A stretch of DNA of 64,000 nucleotides from Phylloscopus collybita (GCA_027886175.1 JAJNNQ010000024.1:5750001-5814000); one strand, 5' to 3'; counted from the stretch's first letter, positions 47,119-57,888 are shown. Translations and numbers: made by a program. Notes: generated by a model not told the origin, from the letters alone.

Positions 47119-50100
47119 CTGCAGAGGAGTAACAAAGACATTGTGATTATTTTCAGTTGGATAGTCTTCACTGTTGCAGACTCCTGTTTTCATCTGCACT
47201 AATCACACACTTGTTTTGATGGCAGAATGAACCAACAAATACCATTTTTGCTGTTGAAGGGTTTTTTTTGCTAAGTGCATTTTGATAGAAGTTTGTTCAA
47301 TAGCAGGTTTCTATTGTTGAATTCCCATATCTGCCCCATTTGAACACAGAAGTTGCTAACTTCTGCAAAATGCAGCTTGGGGACTAAGACATTCTTGAAA
47401 AAACTTGCTGACAAGGATAACAAAAAAAAAAGGGAAACACTACTAGTCTTATGTCTCTTTTGCATGATCAGAAAATAAGCATTTTCATATTTATGGCTGA
47501 CCATACAGAGGGTTAAAAGTGTTTCAAGAAGTAATACCTTCTCGCTTTTCTGACTTTAGTCTTGCTTCAGATTCTTTCTAGTGGCATGTAGTGAGTGTAA
47601 AATAATTTCAAATCAGCACGTTGCCTAGAAAGCTGTCAGTTGCTGTTCCTTCTCTAAAATGATCCATTTTGAAATATTTCATGTGGTTTTCACAAAAGTT
47701 CGTGTTTTCTGTGTATTTAAGCACTTTCCCCTCCGCTTCCACAATTGTATTGCCTGTTTCCCATCATTGGGATTACTGTATTTGGATTATCTTGTTCCAT
47801 AAAATCTCTTGTATGTGCATTCTTTGTACGACTTAACCTTGCATTAAAGATTCTCACGTTATGTGTGGGCAAAAGAAGAGTTGTTGTGGTAATTAGCAGC
47901 TTTCCTTTTAAAAACTTGCAAAAATCCAGGCTCAAGGTAACAGTCCTAGCTCTGGAAAACTTACTACCTGAAAAAACAGTTCTTTTCCTATGCCCTGTGT
48001 GCTCCCTCAGTATCTGTCTAATGCAGGATTACTCACCCTTTCCCTTGGCTCAGGTGAGTTCCTCTCTGGCTCTGATGGATGGTTCCCTGTGTAAGCAGGA
48101 GGCTCAGAAGGGTCTGGCTCTGCCATGGAGGCTGTGATGGGAATGTTTTTGCCTTGGAAGTACCTGTAAGCCTCTTTGCTGCACACCAGCAGCGTCAGTT
48201 TGTCCCCACTGCTTTGGATCTTTGCCACCACTCTGTCATAGGGTTCGTTGGTCACGTTCACTCCGTTCACTTCCACCAAGAAGTCGTTGTTCTCCACACC
48301 TGCTCTGCCAGCTGGCCCCTGGCTCTGTACCTGCAGAGGGGAGTTCAAAGCAGGATATTGGCAGAAAACTTGGAAAGATGCATTAGCAGCTGAGGGTTAG
48401 CTGTGTTACTGCTTTCCCTGGAGGATGGGGAAATAAGCATGGGGAGGGGAGATTCGTGGGGCAGGTGTCCTAGGTTACAGTGTAAAATTGTGCCCAAGGT
48501 ATGTATTCTATCCCCATGAGCCCTTGGAACCAAGGTGGGGCAGTGTTTTCCTTATCTTCTGTTAACGAGCCTAACAATGCCTTGCCACATGATTCATAAA
48601 TAACTTCCTCAGGGAGTTATCTCTGGTTAATGGGCCATCAATGACCCACTGCATGACTCACAGAACGAGATCATCCCATTGTGAGATGCTCTGCCCAGGG
48701 GGAGGAGCCAAGCATTCCCACCTGGATATAATCCAGGGTTTGAGACATCACAAGGAGCTTTTATCCACTGGACTCCCAGAGGAGACAAGAGCTACCAGAT
48801 GGAATCACTGCTTTGACAAGAACATCTCATCTGGTTCCACTGGATTCCTGAAGGAAGACTGGACCCTTCTCACCATCACTGGACCCTTCTCTCTCAAGAT
48901 CATCTCTACTCCAACAGAACCACATCTGCCTCTCCAGGAGGACTCACTTTTGGACTGCTTCAAACACCCTGACCAACAGGGTGTCAGGTTGTATTGTTCC
49001 ATTTATTTTATTTCACCTTTTTTTTTTCCTCTCCTCTCTTCTCCTATTAAATTTTATCTCTGACTGGGAGTCTCACTGGTTTTGCTTTCAAACCAGCACA
49101 GCAGGAAAGAATTGGGATGGGCAGTGGGCCCAGACATAATAAACATGGAGCCCATCAGTTTGAGATTTTAGGATGCTTCCTGATCTTGATAGACTTACAT
49201 GATAGGAATGTGGCATGGTAGAGCCATGAGGACAGGTATAAGAACAGTTTTCTAACTATTTGGAGGTCTCTGTCCAATAACTTCAAAGTTTAGTACAAAT
49301 CACAGATTCCTTAGTAATGAGGGGAACTCCTCCTCTCAAGAAAGCTGAAGTTACAGATGTAATTTGGGACAGAAGGAGTTTGGCTTTTATCACCTGTGGA
49401 ATTCAGAGAAGGTGGGTAGACGTAGGGCAAAGGTATCTCTCATATAATTAAGCTGTTCTACAGCTAATTCTAAAAAAACCCCTAATTCTGTCTAGAAATA
49501 CAGAATTATTTTAGTGTGCTAGACTCATGAATAAAAGTAAAAATTATGCAAAAGCTGAGTTCTCCTTCCCTCTAAATGTCTAAGAAGGAATGTTTTCAGG
49601 TGCTCATTTTTTGTCTTGGGCCAACAATGTCAGTCTGACTTGAACAATTCCAGCTCTGAGCTGAGAACATTGGAAAAGAGCTTTTTGTGGTTTTTCTTGT
49701 ATTTGTTTGCAGGATGGAGGGGAGGAAGCTCTCCTCTATCTCTCCATCAGACTACTTGAGCTTCTCCTTGCTCCTTGTTCTTCATTAGTACCTCAGTGAT
49801 GAACAATCCAGGTTTGTTCTTGATCATGTTTAAACTGAAGCCAAATCCATTAGGTCCTTTCACCATCTTGCAGATCCTTGGCTTGTGGTTCACTTTCTGC
49901 TCAGTGTGCAGCTCCACTCTTTCCTCCATTTTAGCTGGGGTTGAGTCCTGTGCTTTGTAGTAGTATGAGAAAGGGGAAATTTGAGCCTGAAAAAAGTGAC
50001 AAAATTGTATTAAAATAAAAACTTCTCTTGTGGAATCTGTTTCAGGCTCTCATGCTCAACATATTTTGTTCAAACTTTGTTAATGACTCAGACTTTAGCT

Positions 50101-53100
50101 GCAGTGAAGAATTCTTCCATGTACAATGCTGATCTATGTGAGAAGGGAACTTTGTTATAAATGGTTACACAATGATGTAGCTCTGAGTTTGAGTCTTAAC
50201 AGCAAACCTTAACCTTTCTTGTCATGTGTTTGAATTTAGAATTGTTCCAGTAGTGTCTATAAAAATCAGGAAGAGGCCAAAGATTTGGGTGCTTAGTGAC
50301 TTCCCGTACATGTGGAGTTGCTGGAACGCAAGTGTCTTTTAGACGTTTCCTGCAAGTTGAAAAAGTGTCAGAGCAGATTGGCTATTTCATCGTGATAAAT
50401 TATCAATTCCTGGCAGTAGTTTGCATTTTCTTACCAGTTTGTACATGCTGTCAGTTTCCTTATCCACCACCAACAGGGAGGTCCTTTCCTCAGACTGCTT
50501 AATTTTTCCCACTACGCTTTCATGGTCCAGCCCATCCACGCGCTCGCCGTTGACAGCCACTAAGATGTCATTGTCCTTTAGACCTGCCATGGCTGCTGGG
50601 CTTCCAGAATTAACATCTTTGATTACGTGGTCTAAGACAAGAATGGGAGAAAGATTGCTGTGAAGGCAGAGCTTGGTGAGTATTAAAGACATTAAGAAGC
50701 GTGGCAAAGGTAAATGGTCAGAATTACACTTTAGGTTGAGGCTGTTTTCCCCGAGGGTTTCTCCTAGATGGCTGGTGAGAAGCCAAAGAGAATGAGGGCT
50801 GCAAACATCATACAGGCAGAAATGGTACAGCAAACGTTCTGGTCTGTGTGTTAACTTGGATCTTACCACCAGTGTTTTGTTCCATCCGTAGATAAAATCC
50901 ATAACCGCTTTTTCCTTTCTGGATCTCAATAAGTCGTGGTTTGAGGGGAAGCAACCTTAGGCTGGCGCTCTCTTTGCTCAGTGCCATCCTCTGGCTTGTG
51001 AAATAGCGGTCTGTTTCTTCATTTGAAAGTAGAAACATAACATGATTTTCAGACTTCTTTACCTGTGACAGCACATGCACAGTCTCAGATGTCACCCCTT
51101 CAACAGCATGTGGGAATTGCGGATTTTTGGTAACTGGTGCACTGATACATAGCAGAGTCTGGGTGCTGTTAGTCCAGGCCATGCTACTATAAATTGATTT
51201 TTCTTTCCCCCCTCCAGTCAGAAATTTGGACCACAACAAAATCAGGGGCATGTAATATATGAGGAAATTTTCCATATTTCATACTGTGTTCCTGACCTGT
51301 AGGGAATTACCTGTGGAGGGCCATGGGGGTGGCATAGAGTGCTCTAGAATCCAGGGAGCCTTAGTAGATAGTATTTGGCTGTTCCAGGTGTGGAACTCTA
51401 CAATAGAGACTTATTGTGCCATCTACACTGCTAGTTTAGATTACTGTGACAGGAGTCAAGTTTCTGTCACTCTTGGTCCTCTTCTGTCTCCCTGTATTAC
51501 TGTTTCTGAGGTGAGGGGATTTTTTTTCCTGTCTGTTCAACCTCTCCAAGTCTGTCTTTCTCTTAGTCCTTTCTACTCTGTTGAGTGCTCTTTTTACACA
51601 TCTCAACCAGTGTCACTCTGCTGCTGGTGTTGCAGTAGCTCAACAAAACACAGGTGTGTTGCACGATTCCATAATTATCCATGTGCACTGAATGCTGCTG
51701 GAATGCTGCAGTCTCATGGCTCTGTGAAATCTCTTCAGCTCCAGCTGCATTTTAGCAGTGCCAACAGTGGAAAGCTGGAAGCCTCATTAGCAATGTTCTT
51801 TGCAGCCAATTAGTGAAATTACTTGCACGGTAATTTTCATGAGTTCTGGGTTTCTTCAGAGGAGAAAGGGATACTGTCTAAAATAATGAAATCTTCCCTG
51901 CTCCATGCTGACTGTATCATCAGAGGCTTCCCTCTTCCTGCCCTGGAAACCACATCTGATGACTTGCCCTCCTGCCATTAGGAGCATTTCCAGGACTTCT
52001 AGGAAATGAATTTATTTAATAGGGCTCCTGGCAGTGGTGTACTTGTGTTATTTAAAATTCTTTGGCCTGTCTTGATGGCAGTGTTCATTGAGAGGCAGCT
52101 CAAGAGGCTGCTTGATAACAGAGCCAGCGCAGAGGGCTACGCTGATGTGGTGATGGAACGTGAACAGCAGCTCCCAAGATTTACTGTGAAGTGCTTAAAT
52201 CAGCCAGCCTGGCCTCCTTAGTAACCCTGATAGGTTGCTGTGAAAGCAGGCCAGAACAGAAGGTAAATCAATACCTTTTCCACCACTTCCTCGTGTGTGT
52301 CATTTTCCACATTTCTTCCATTGATTTCAATCAGGCGATCGTTATTTTGGACACCAGCCTTTGCAGCTGCTCCTTGTGATGAAAGCTCTACTATGAACAA
52401 CCCCTTCTGTCCTAAAATAAATGAAAACTCATTACTCAGGGTAAGTCACTGCAATAGGTCTGAATATAGTGGTTGAAGAGACTCAGCACTGATGTCCTCA
52501 GAGACACTTGGCCTCTGCTTGCATGCAGATTACAGGAGCACCACAAACCCTCCACACAGACACTCCTCTGTCCCTTAACTCTGGCCTGGACAAATCACTT
52601 CAGTGGTGGAGGGAGATATTTGTTCACTACCTGCAGCTCAAACTGGTGTTTATTTCCCTACCAGGAGTGCAGAGGGGCTGATTAACACAGCTGAAAGGGA
52701 TTTGATTCCTGCTCCCTCCCACCCTCCTCTCCCCCCATCAATTTGAAGAGAGAAGCTGCTTTTGCTGTTGTTTTATACATTTCATAATTTCCTGTGTTTG
52801 GAAGCCTTCTATGTTTGGTCCTTCAATTATATTGCATTCCAAAATAGTCTTTAGAGGGCTCTTCAGAGGTGGTGCTTTCCAGAAGACCTCCCTCTTCCGT
52901 TGACTGGCCTTGGAAAAAAGGCATATATGGAGAGCATTCAAAATCCTTTTCTTTCTACATGAATTAACTTACACATCAGAGAAAGTGTTTCTTACAGCTG
53001 TCTAGAACCTCATGTGCTGATTCCTGGGGTTTATTTTTTTAGGAATGGAACAGGACTTAACATAGCACCTTGAGCATATATCTAGCATTCGAGCAGGGAC

Positions 53101-54242
53101 TGTAAATTTGGTTTTGTTAAGTGGGCTTAAATAACAAGCAGAAAATAGCTTATTAATTTTTTCTCTCTCTTTTTTTATCCATCTGTTTTCTATCCCATGA
53201 GAAGCATGGTCCTCTGAAAACTTGTGCTGCATGTGCTTTACAGAAATGTACTGGAGATCAACCTGAACTCATCCTGCAACTTCTGAGGCAACTTCTCACC
53301 TCCTTTCCGTTAGTGACAGACTGTGTGTGTCCCCATTAACCCTTACATGTTAACTGTGGTTGCCTCTGTCCTTGCTGCCAAATATGGAAATATATAAATA
53401 AATACGTAAATAAATATATAAATATAAATTAAATATATATATATATATTCAGTTTCTTCTCTCCAGGCTCTTACCTTCTGTGCTTTTCAGGGAGAAGCCG
53501 TAGCCTGTCTCCTCCTTCACGAGGTAGCAGAGCCGTGGCTGTGGAACTGCAGTGGTTCCTCTGTTGGCTGTGGATGCTGGGCACTGCTGCTCCTGCTGTT
53601 GTCCTGTGGATGCCTTTTGGCCCAGCTCTTCCAAGTTCACCCCCTCCTTTTGTGCCTTTTCATAGGATGTGTTGTCCAGAACAAGGAGCACAACGGAATT
53701 CCCGCTGTTTTTGACAATCTCCACCACCTGTAAGGGACAAGGGGAAATGGAAGCAGGCACTTGAGTGACGGAGCTAAAAGCTTTCCCCAGGAAAAGCTGC
53801 ACTGTCCACACTGTCTTTGTTGTCCCACCCCCCATGCTCATGCACTAGGGGAGGCACCCCAAAGGCATTCCATGCCCGTGGTGGGTAATGAACGATGCAG
53901 GGGGATGCTCATTCCAGTGACTCTGCTCCTGGATTTCCTAGCCATAAAAACTGGAAGAAGCAGCTTCACTCAGCAGCCGTGGGCCTGGCTAATGGGGACA
54001 CAGTGTGGATCCCAGGGTGAAGAGATTTGTACCTGTGCATGATCCTCCTTGTCCACGAAGACACCATTAACCCTGAGGACTCTGTCTCCATCCCTCAGGC
54101 CAGCCCTGTCAGCCGGGCTGTTGTGTTCCACGTTCCGGATGATGTGCCCTGCCGTGTCCTGCTCGATGCGCAGGAAGAAACCAAATTTCTGCTGGGCCTG
54201 CTTGGTCACTGTACACTCTCGGGGCAGCAGAGCAGAAGTCAT
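47041..54242 (-). CDS. PDZK1: PDZ domain-containing scaffold PDZK1 (NHERF3), 8 coding exons
   Basis: PDZK1 anchors transporters and receptors (in mammals SR-BI, urate, organic-cation and phosphate transporters) at the apical or sinusoidal membrane of kidney, gut and liver cells. Exons on the minus strand, 54242-54033, 53727-53475, 52411-52275, 51062-50867, 50631-50435, 49986-49792, 48330-48037 and 47118-47041, join to 1560 bp and 519 residues, the human length. All introns are GT-AG with matching phases. PDZ1 is about 7-86, PDZ2 134-215, PDZ3 242-323 and PDZ4 367-452. The peptide-binding loops read FGFFL (20-24), YGFSL (146-150), YGFYL (254-258) and FGFSL (379-383). The class I histidine is present in PDZ1-3 (H68, H194, H302); PDZ4 has Y427 instead, as in human. 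The tail is Ser/Asp-rich and ends DTKL, a class I PDZ ligand. Transcribed towards GPR89. Confidence 0.96.
47119..48036 (-). other. PDZK1 intron 7
   Basis: About 0.9 kb, AT-rich. Nothing else seen. Confidence 0.75.
48037..48330 (-). CDS. PDZK1: PDZK1 coding exon 7
   Basis: Residues 397-494 ([20 protein letters not shown]... to SPEPRER): most of PDZ4 and the Pro/Glu-rich linker. Acceptor CTGCAG, donor AGG|GTGAGT. An open frame runs past the donor for 14 codons to a stop, so intron retention would give a different short tail. Confidence 0.93.
48466..49100 (+). mobile_element. Solo LTR of an avian endogenous retrovirus, inside PDZK1 intron 6
   Basis: Begins TGTCCTAGG and ends CCAGCACA, so it has the TG...CA ends of an LTR. 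It is flanked by identical 5-bp target duplications, GCAGG at 48461-48465 and at 49101-49105. A TATA-like GGATATAATCC lies at about 48723-48733 and an ATTAAA signal near 49046, then a T/C-rich U5-like end. There is no internal gag-pol-env, so it is a solo LTR left by recombination. Five-bp duplications suggest an ERVL-class element. Its sense strand is opposite to PDZK1, and it lies 135 bp from the exon 7 acceptor. Confidence 0.88.
49792..49986 (-). CDS. PDZK1: PDZK1 coding exon 6
   Basis: Residues 332-396 ([20 protein letters not shown]... to GLFITE): linker and start of PDZ4 with its FGFSL loop. Acceptor TTTCAG, donor GAG|GTACTA. Confidence 0.94.
50435..50631 (-). CDS. PDZK1: PDZK1 coding exon 5
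   Basis: Residues 266-331 (codon 266 split; [20 protein letters not shown]... to DSMYKL): rest of PDZ3. Acceptor CTTAG, donor CTG|GTAAGA. Confidence 0.96.
50867..51062 (-). CDS. PDZK1: PDZK1 coding exon 4
   Basis: Residues 201-265 plus one base ([20 protein letters not shown]... to EQNTG): end of PDZ2, linker, start of PDZ3. Acceptor TCACAG, donor GTG|GTAAGA. Confidence 0.96.
51063..52274 (-). other. PDZK1 intron 3
   Basis: 1.2 kb with no exon or clear transposon. The 184-codon plus-strand open frame at 51259-51813 has no family resemblance and is discounted. Confidence 0.7.
52275..52411 (-). CDS. PDZK1: PDZK1 coding exon 3
   Basis: Residues 155-200 (codon 155 split; [20 protein letters not shown]... 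to HEEVVEK): core of PDZ2 with H194. Acceptor TTTTAG, donor AAG|GTATTG. Confidence 0.96.
52412..53474 (-). other. PDZK1 intron 2
   Basis: About 1.06 kb. Contains an AT-rich microsatellite (53382-53448) close to the exon 2 donor. Nothing else seen. Confidence 0.7.
53382..53448. repeat. (ATAA)n/(AT)n microsatellite in PDZK1 intron 2
   Basis: An AAATA/AATA-rich stretch grades into (AT)8-9 ending at about 53448. It lies 27 bp from the exon 2 splice donor. Confidence 0.95.
53475..53727 (-). CDS. PDZK1: PDZK1 coding exon 2
   Basis: Residues 71-154 plus one base ([20 protein letters not shown]... to KSTE): end of PDZ1, a Gln-rich linker, start of PDZ2. Acceptor TTACAG, donor AAG|GTAAGA. Confidence 0.96.
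54033..54242 (-). CDS. PDZK1: PDZK1 coding exon 1
   Basis: Residues 1-70 ([20 protein letters not shown]... to KEDHAQ): most of PDZ1 with the FGFFL loop and H68. Donor CAG|GTACAA. The exon begins at an acceptor (CTCACAG) ending 54270, so 27 bp of 5' UTR (54269-54243) precede the ATG. The start matches the human MTSTFNPREC. Confidence 0.96.
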
Positions 54243-54349
54243 CCCTACCAGACAGGATGGAAAATATACCTGTGAGTAAGAACAGTAAGCTTACCTAGGG
54301 TACATTCCCTCTAATTACATGTCGAGAGGGTTTGCTTCATTATTCTCTT

Positions 54350-54560
54350 GGGGTGGAGGTTTTTTTCTGTTGTTTTTTGTTTGCTTGTTTTTGTGGGGTT
54401 TTGTTTGTTTTTGTGGGGCTTTGTTTGTTTGTTTTTGTGGGTTTTTGTTTGTTGGGGGGGTTGTGGTTTTTTTGTTTTGTTTTGGGGTGGTTTTTTTTGT
54501 TTTGATTTTTGTTTTGGGGGGTTTTTTGGGTTGTTGGGTTGTGTTGTTTTTTTTTTTTGG
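54350..54560 (+). repeat. G/T-rich low-complexity tract in PDZK1 5' intron
   Basis: About 210 bp built only from T and G apart from a few C and A, with many GGGG to GGGGGGG runs between (GTTT)n units. On the transcribed (minus) strand it reads as A/C-rich. It ends about 80 bp upstream of the acceptor of the exon that holds the PDZK1 start codon. Confidence 0.95.
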
Positions 54561-54839
54561 CCCCAGGAAATTCAGCTCTGCAAAGCTGAATTTAGTTAAC
54601 AAGGCTAGGGCGAAGAAACCAAAGCCTTTTCCCTGACCCTCCTTGCTATTTTTTTTTTTGTCTCTGCATTGCAAATGCAGTTAAGCAAAATGCAGGACTG
54701 AAATAAGAAACGTCTGCCTGTGAAAACATACTAAAGATTGAGGAGAGGGTGTAGTACCAGGATTAAATCTTACAGAGGAAATTAAGTTTTGGGAAAAGGG
54801 ATTGTAACTGGACTGAAAGGATTGTTTCCCTCTCTTTGA

Positions 54840-55331
54840 CACTTGGGAGACCACATTGTGAGTACTGTCCCCAGTTTTGCTCTCCCCAGGTAATTGACAT
54901 ATTGCAGCTAGTCCACAGAGGGGATTTTGGTTCTGAGGCGTATATTTAAGGAGGCTGAGAGAGCTGGACTTGTTCAGTCTTGGGAAGAGAAAGTGAAGAG
55001 AAGATCTTATTGATATCTTCCCACTGCCTAACTGGATTGTGTGGAGAACACAGTCAGACTCTTGGAAATTAACAGTGGGAGGATGAGAGGCAACAGACAC
55101 AGGCTGCAGCACAGCAAGAGAAATTCCAACCAGACATCCACAAGGACACCTTTTCCTCTTGGGGGCAGTTAGGTGTGACTAGAAGTGCCCAGAGAGGCTG
55201 TGAAATCTCTGTCCTTGGAGATGCCTGGATTGGGCCCTGAGCAACCTGACCTAAGCTGGCCCTGTTTCCTATGGGGCATTGCACCATGCAACCTCTGAAA
55301 GTCCTTTCCTACCTAAAGTGCTCTGTGATGT
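54840..55331 (+). repeat. CR1 LINE fragment in PDZK1 5' intron
   Basis: Begins with the TGGGAGACCACATTGTGAGT block, contains AGCACAGCAAGAGAAATTCC and CAGAGAGGCTGTGAAATCTC, and ends near CTCTGTGATGTGAGG. These are CR1 blocks in sense order. Diverged, with no intact ORF. Antisense to PDZK1. Confidence 0.85.
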
Positions 55332-55950
55332 GAGGAAACTCTGGTTTGGGTGAAGCTTGTCATGCAGGAATACCACAAATAGAAGGTAAATAACAGGTGG
55401 GACCAGGGAACATCTCCTGAGATGATGTTGTGCCAAAGATGCATGAACATGAACTGAAATTCCTCCAGTTGGAAAATCCAGGTACCAACCTTGGTTATTA
55501 TTTTACTGGAAAGACTTTTTTTTTTTTTTTTTTTTTGAATCAGATCATGACTCACTTGGAGTACCATGGTCAGGTGCCTTGAGCATTTTTGAGTCTCTGT
55601 GTATTGCACTGACATTAACTAATAAAGGGAGGAACTTCCCTGGTATTTGAACATGGTTTAGAACACATCAGACTGTATCAATTGCAAGTACAGTTCAAAG
55701 CAGCTTTTCTTGACAAACATTGGGAATTTGTGATAATTCCAGACATTAACATGCAAAACCAGTTGGAGACAAAACACAGAGCTGGAGAAACAGTAGGCTT
55801 CTATGGGGAAAAAATATTCCTTCATATTTGGAAGTGGAGAGAATGTTACGGGGCACTGCATATGACACCTTTTGATCCATGCAAAATTATTTGTATTGCA
55901 AAAAGGAGTTTTCAAAGGGAAAAGGGATTAGGAAAAAAGGAATTTCTTAC
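55332..55950 (-). other. Rest of the PDZK1 5' intron
   Basis: Contains a 20-base T run at about 55517-55536. Otherwise no recognised feature. Confidence 0.5.
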
Positions 55951-56025
55951 CTGTATATCTATGTAGAGCAGCCTTCACTGGAGTTCTCTTTTGCTGTTCC
56001 TCCTGTGGCTGTACGTATAAGTAAG
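55951..56025 (-). other. Probable PDZK1 non-coding exon 1
   Basis: The coding exon begins at a splice acceptor, so an upstream exon is needed. The best candidate ends with a near-perfect donor, ATACAG|GTAAGA, at 55951/55950 on the minus strand, about 1.7 kb upstream of the ATG exon, just downstream of promoter-like motifs. The transcription start is not fixed by sequence. Confidence 0.45.
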
Positions 56026-56027
56026 GC

Positions 56028-56075
56028 TGGACTTTGATTGGGCAAAGGTTGATTTAAAAGATGATTTATTTAACC
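56028..56075 (-). promoter_or_regulatory. Candidate PDZK1 promoter with HNF4/PPAR-type sites
   Basis: On the plus strand TGGGCAAAGGTTGA (56039-56052) is a DR1-type element close to the HNF4 site of apolipoprotein C-III, and TGGACTTTG (56028-56036; CAAAGTCCA on minus) is the HNF4-specific half-site motif. A TATA-like TAAATAAA (minus strand) lies at about 56065-56072. HNF4 and PPAR sites fit a gene known to be expressed in liver, kidney and gut and to respond to PPAR-alpha ligands. Confidence 0.45.
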
Positions 56076-57330
56076 AAGTCTCACTGAATGTGTGATACCT
56101 TGATAGGCTGTCTTGTCCTTGTGGGCAGAAGTGCAAATCACATGCATTTCTCATCAGCTTTGCATTTTGTCCTACCTGTATTATACTCAGAAACTCAGGG
56201 AGGTCATCTGAGGCAAGCCTGGCCTTTGCTCTGGGCAGGAGCCTTCTCCTGCTCTGAGGAATGCCTTAAAGGGAGCAGGTTTGGGTTGTACTGGATTTAC
56301 CTGGGCCAGCAGCATTTGCTTGCAGGTTAGGAGATTACTGGTTAAAATCTGTATGCTCATTGTTGGATGAAAAATAAAGGACTGTGGCAGGTTAACCAGC
56401 AGCCAGATGCCCACTGAGCCACTTTCACCCCCTTCCTCTACAGGACATGGTGAGAAAATAGGGTGAAAAAGCTTGAAGAATTCAAGATTAGCACCATAAC
56501 TGGGAGAGATGCATTGAAAACAATGGGTTTGTGATTGAGGGGTGGGCCCTGACTGTTGAGGCCACAACACATGTGAAACTGCACTGCAATCAAGTGTCCC
56601 ATGTAGGTGAAATCTCCCTGGAGCAGATGGAGGGAGGTGTCTGTGATATCAGTATGGTGAGGCACAGCAAGCTGGCTACACTGTAGGTGCACTGGGAAAG
56701 GCAGTGTGGGTTGCTCTGCCTTGGGAAAAGGAAAGTGCATTTGTGGCATTGTCTTTGCTCAGGGACCCAGGTGCACGTGGAGCAGGAGAAAGTGGAAATC
56801 TGCTGTGTACCTCAAGGAGGTTTATCCCTGGCAGAAAAGAATCCATTATTTGACTTGTATGGCATAGGGAGGAGTACAGCAAGAATCATCTGAACCAACA
56901 GAGAATGAGCCTCACCAGGGAACCATGTGAGTGCAGTGCTGACCCACCCCAAGTGGTCTTGTTGCTTAACAATCCAACGTGGTGCTGTCCCTTGACAGAC
57001 AGGACCAAAGTAATTGACTGTTCTTGTGGAAATTTGGGGGAGGGAGGGCGTGGAAGGGGAGAATAATACCTGTATTTATGTCAAGGGACAAGGTGTAGTG
57101 GTTATAGAGGATGTGTAAACCTGACTGTTGGATGTAGAGAGGGTTTAGGTACGTAGTATGGGTTGTAAGTGTTGGTAAGAAGCAATTGCAGGAAAGATAA
57201 ATAGATGGAATGAAAAGGTTTGAGTAGGGTGTAGAAATGAAGCAATGTATGAGGGGGACAGAGGATACTTTGATATCTCAGATCACACTTGATAAGAATG
57301 CTGTGGAATAAGGAGTTGAGATTGTACTGT
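56076..57330. other. Upstream flank of PDZK1
   Basis: No exon or repeat that I can support between the putative PDZK1 promoter and the LTR. Confidence 0.5.
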
Positions 57331-57331
57331 G

Positions 57332-57888
57332 TCTGGCTGGGGTGGAGTTAACTTTCTCCCTGGCAGCCTTTGTGGTGCTGTGCTTTGTGTCTGTGGCTAA
57401 GACAGTGTTGATGCTACACCACTTTTTTGGCTGCTGTGGAACAGTGTTTGCTTTCTCTCATGGCTTTTCTCCCCTTCAGTCCTACCCTACAGGGAGGGGA
57501 CAGAGTGGTGACAGCTGAGCTGAACTGACCAAAGAGATATTCCATATTGCACACCATTTGACTTCGAGCTCAGCATTAAAAGCTTGGTAAAAGGAGGAGG
57601 AAGGGCAGTTGTTTGTGGTTATGGTGGTCTTCCCAAGCAGCTGTTGTGCATGTTGAGGTGTAGCTTCCCACAGAGGTAGCTAGAGATCTGCCTGCTGATG
57701 GGAACCAGGGAATGAATTCCCATTTTTCTTTACTTGCATGTGCAGCTTTGCTTTCCTTTCCCTATCAAGCTATCCTTATCTCAATGCACAAGTCTAGCCT
57801 TTCTTTTTATTTTGTCCCCATTCAGCAGGAAATGAGTGAGAGGGAGTCAGGGTGGGTGTTTGGCTGTTGGTTGGGGTCAGTCTGTCAC
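57332..57888 (+). mobile_element. Degraded endogenous-retrovirus LTR
   Basis: The start TGTACTGTGTCTGGCTGGGG then TGGAGTTAACTTTCTCCC, the middle CCAAAGAGATATTCCATATT and the end TTTGGCTGTTGGTTGGGGTC reproduce, in order, blocks of an LTR family that is abundant in neoavian birds. No internal retroviral genes are next to it, so it is a solo LTR or isolated fragment. I could not find clear target-site duplications, and the ends are approximate. Confidence 0.75.

Noticed and set aside
48641..49063. 140-codon ORF within the solo LTR
   Set aside because: LTRs of this size are non-coding and the frame has no retroviral gene similarity.
51259..51813. 184-codon plus-strand ORF antisense in PDZK1 intron 3
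   Set aside because: No protein family resemblance and no supporting splice sites; likely chance.
54319..54674. Phe/Gly-rich and Lys/Thr-rich ORFs of about 105-119 codons
   Set aside because: Direct translation of the G/T low-complexity tract on either strand.
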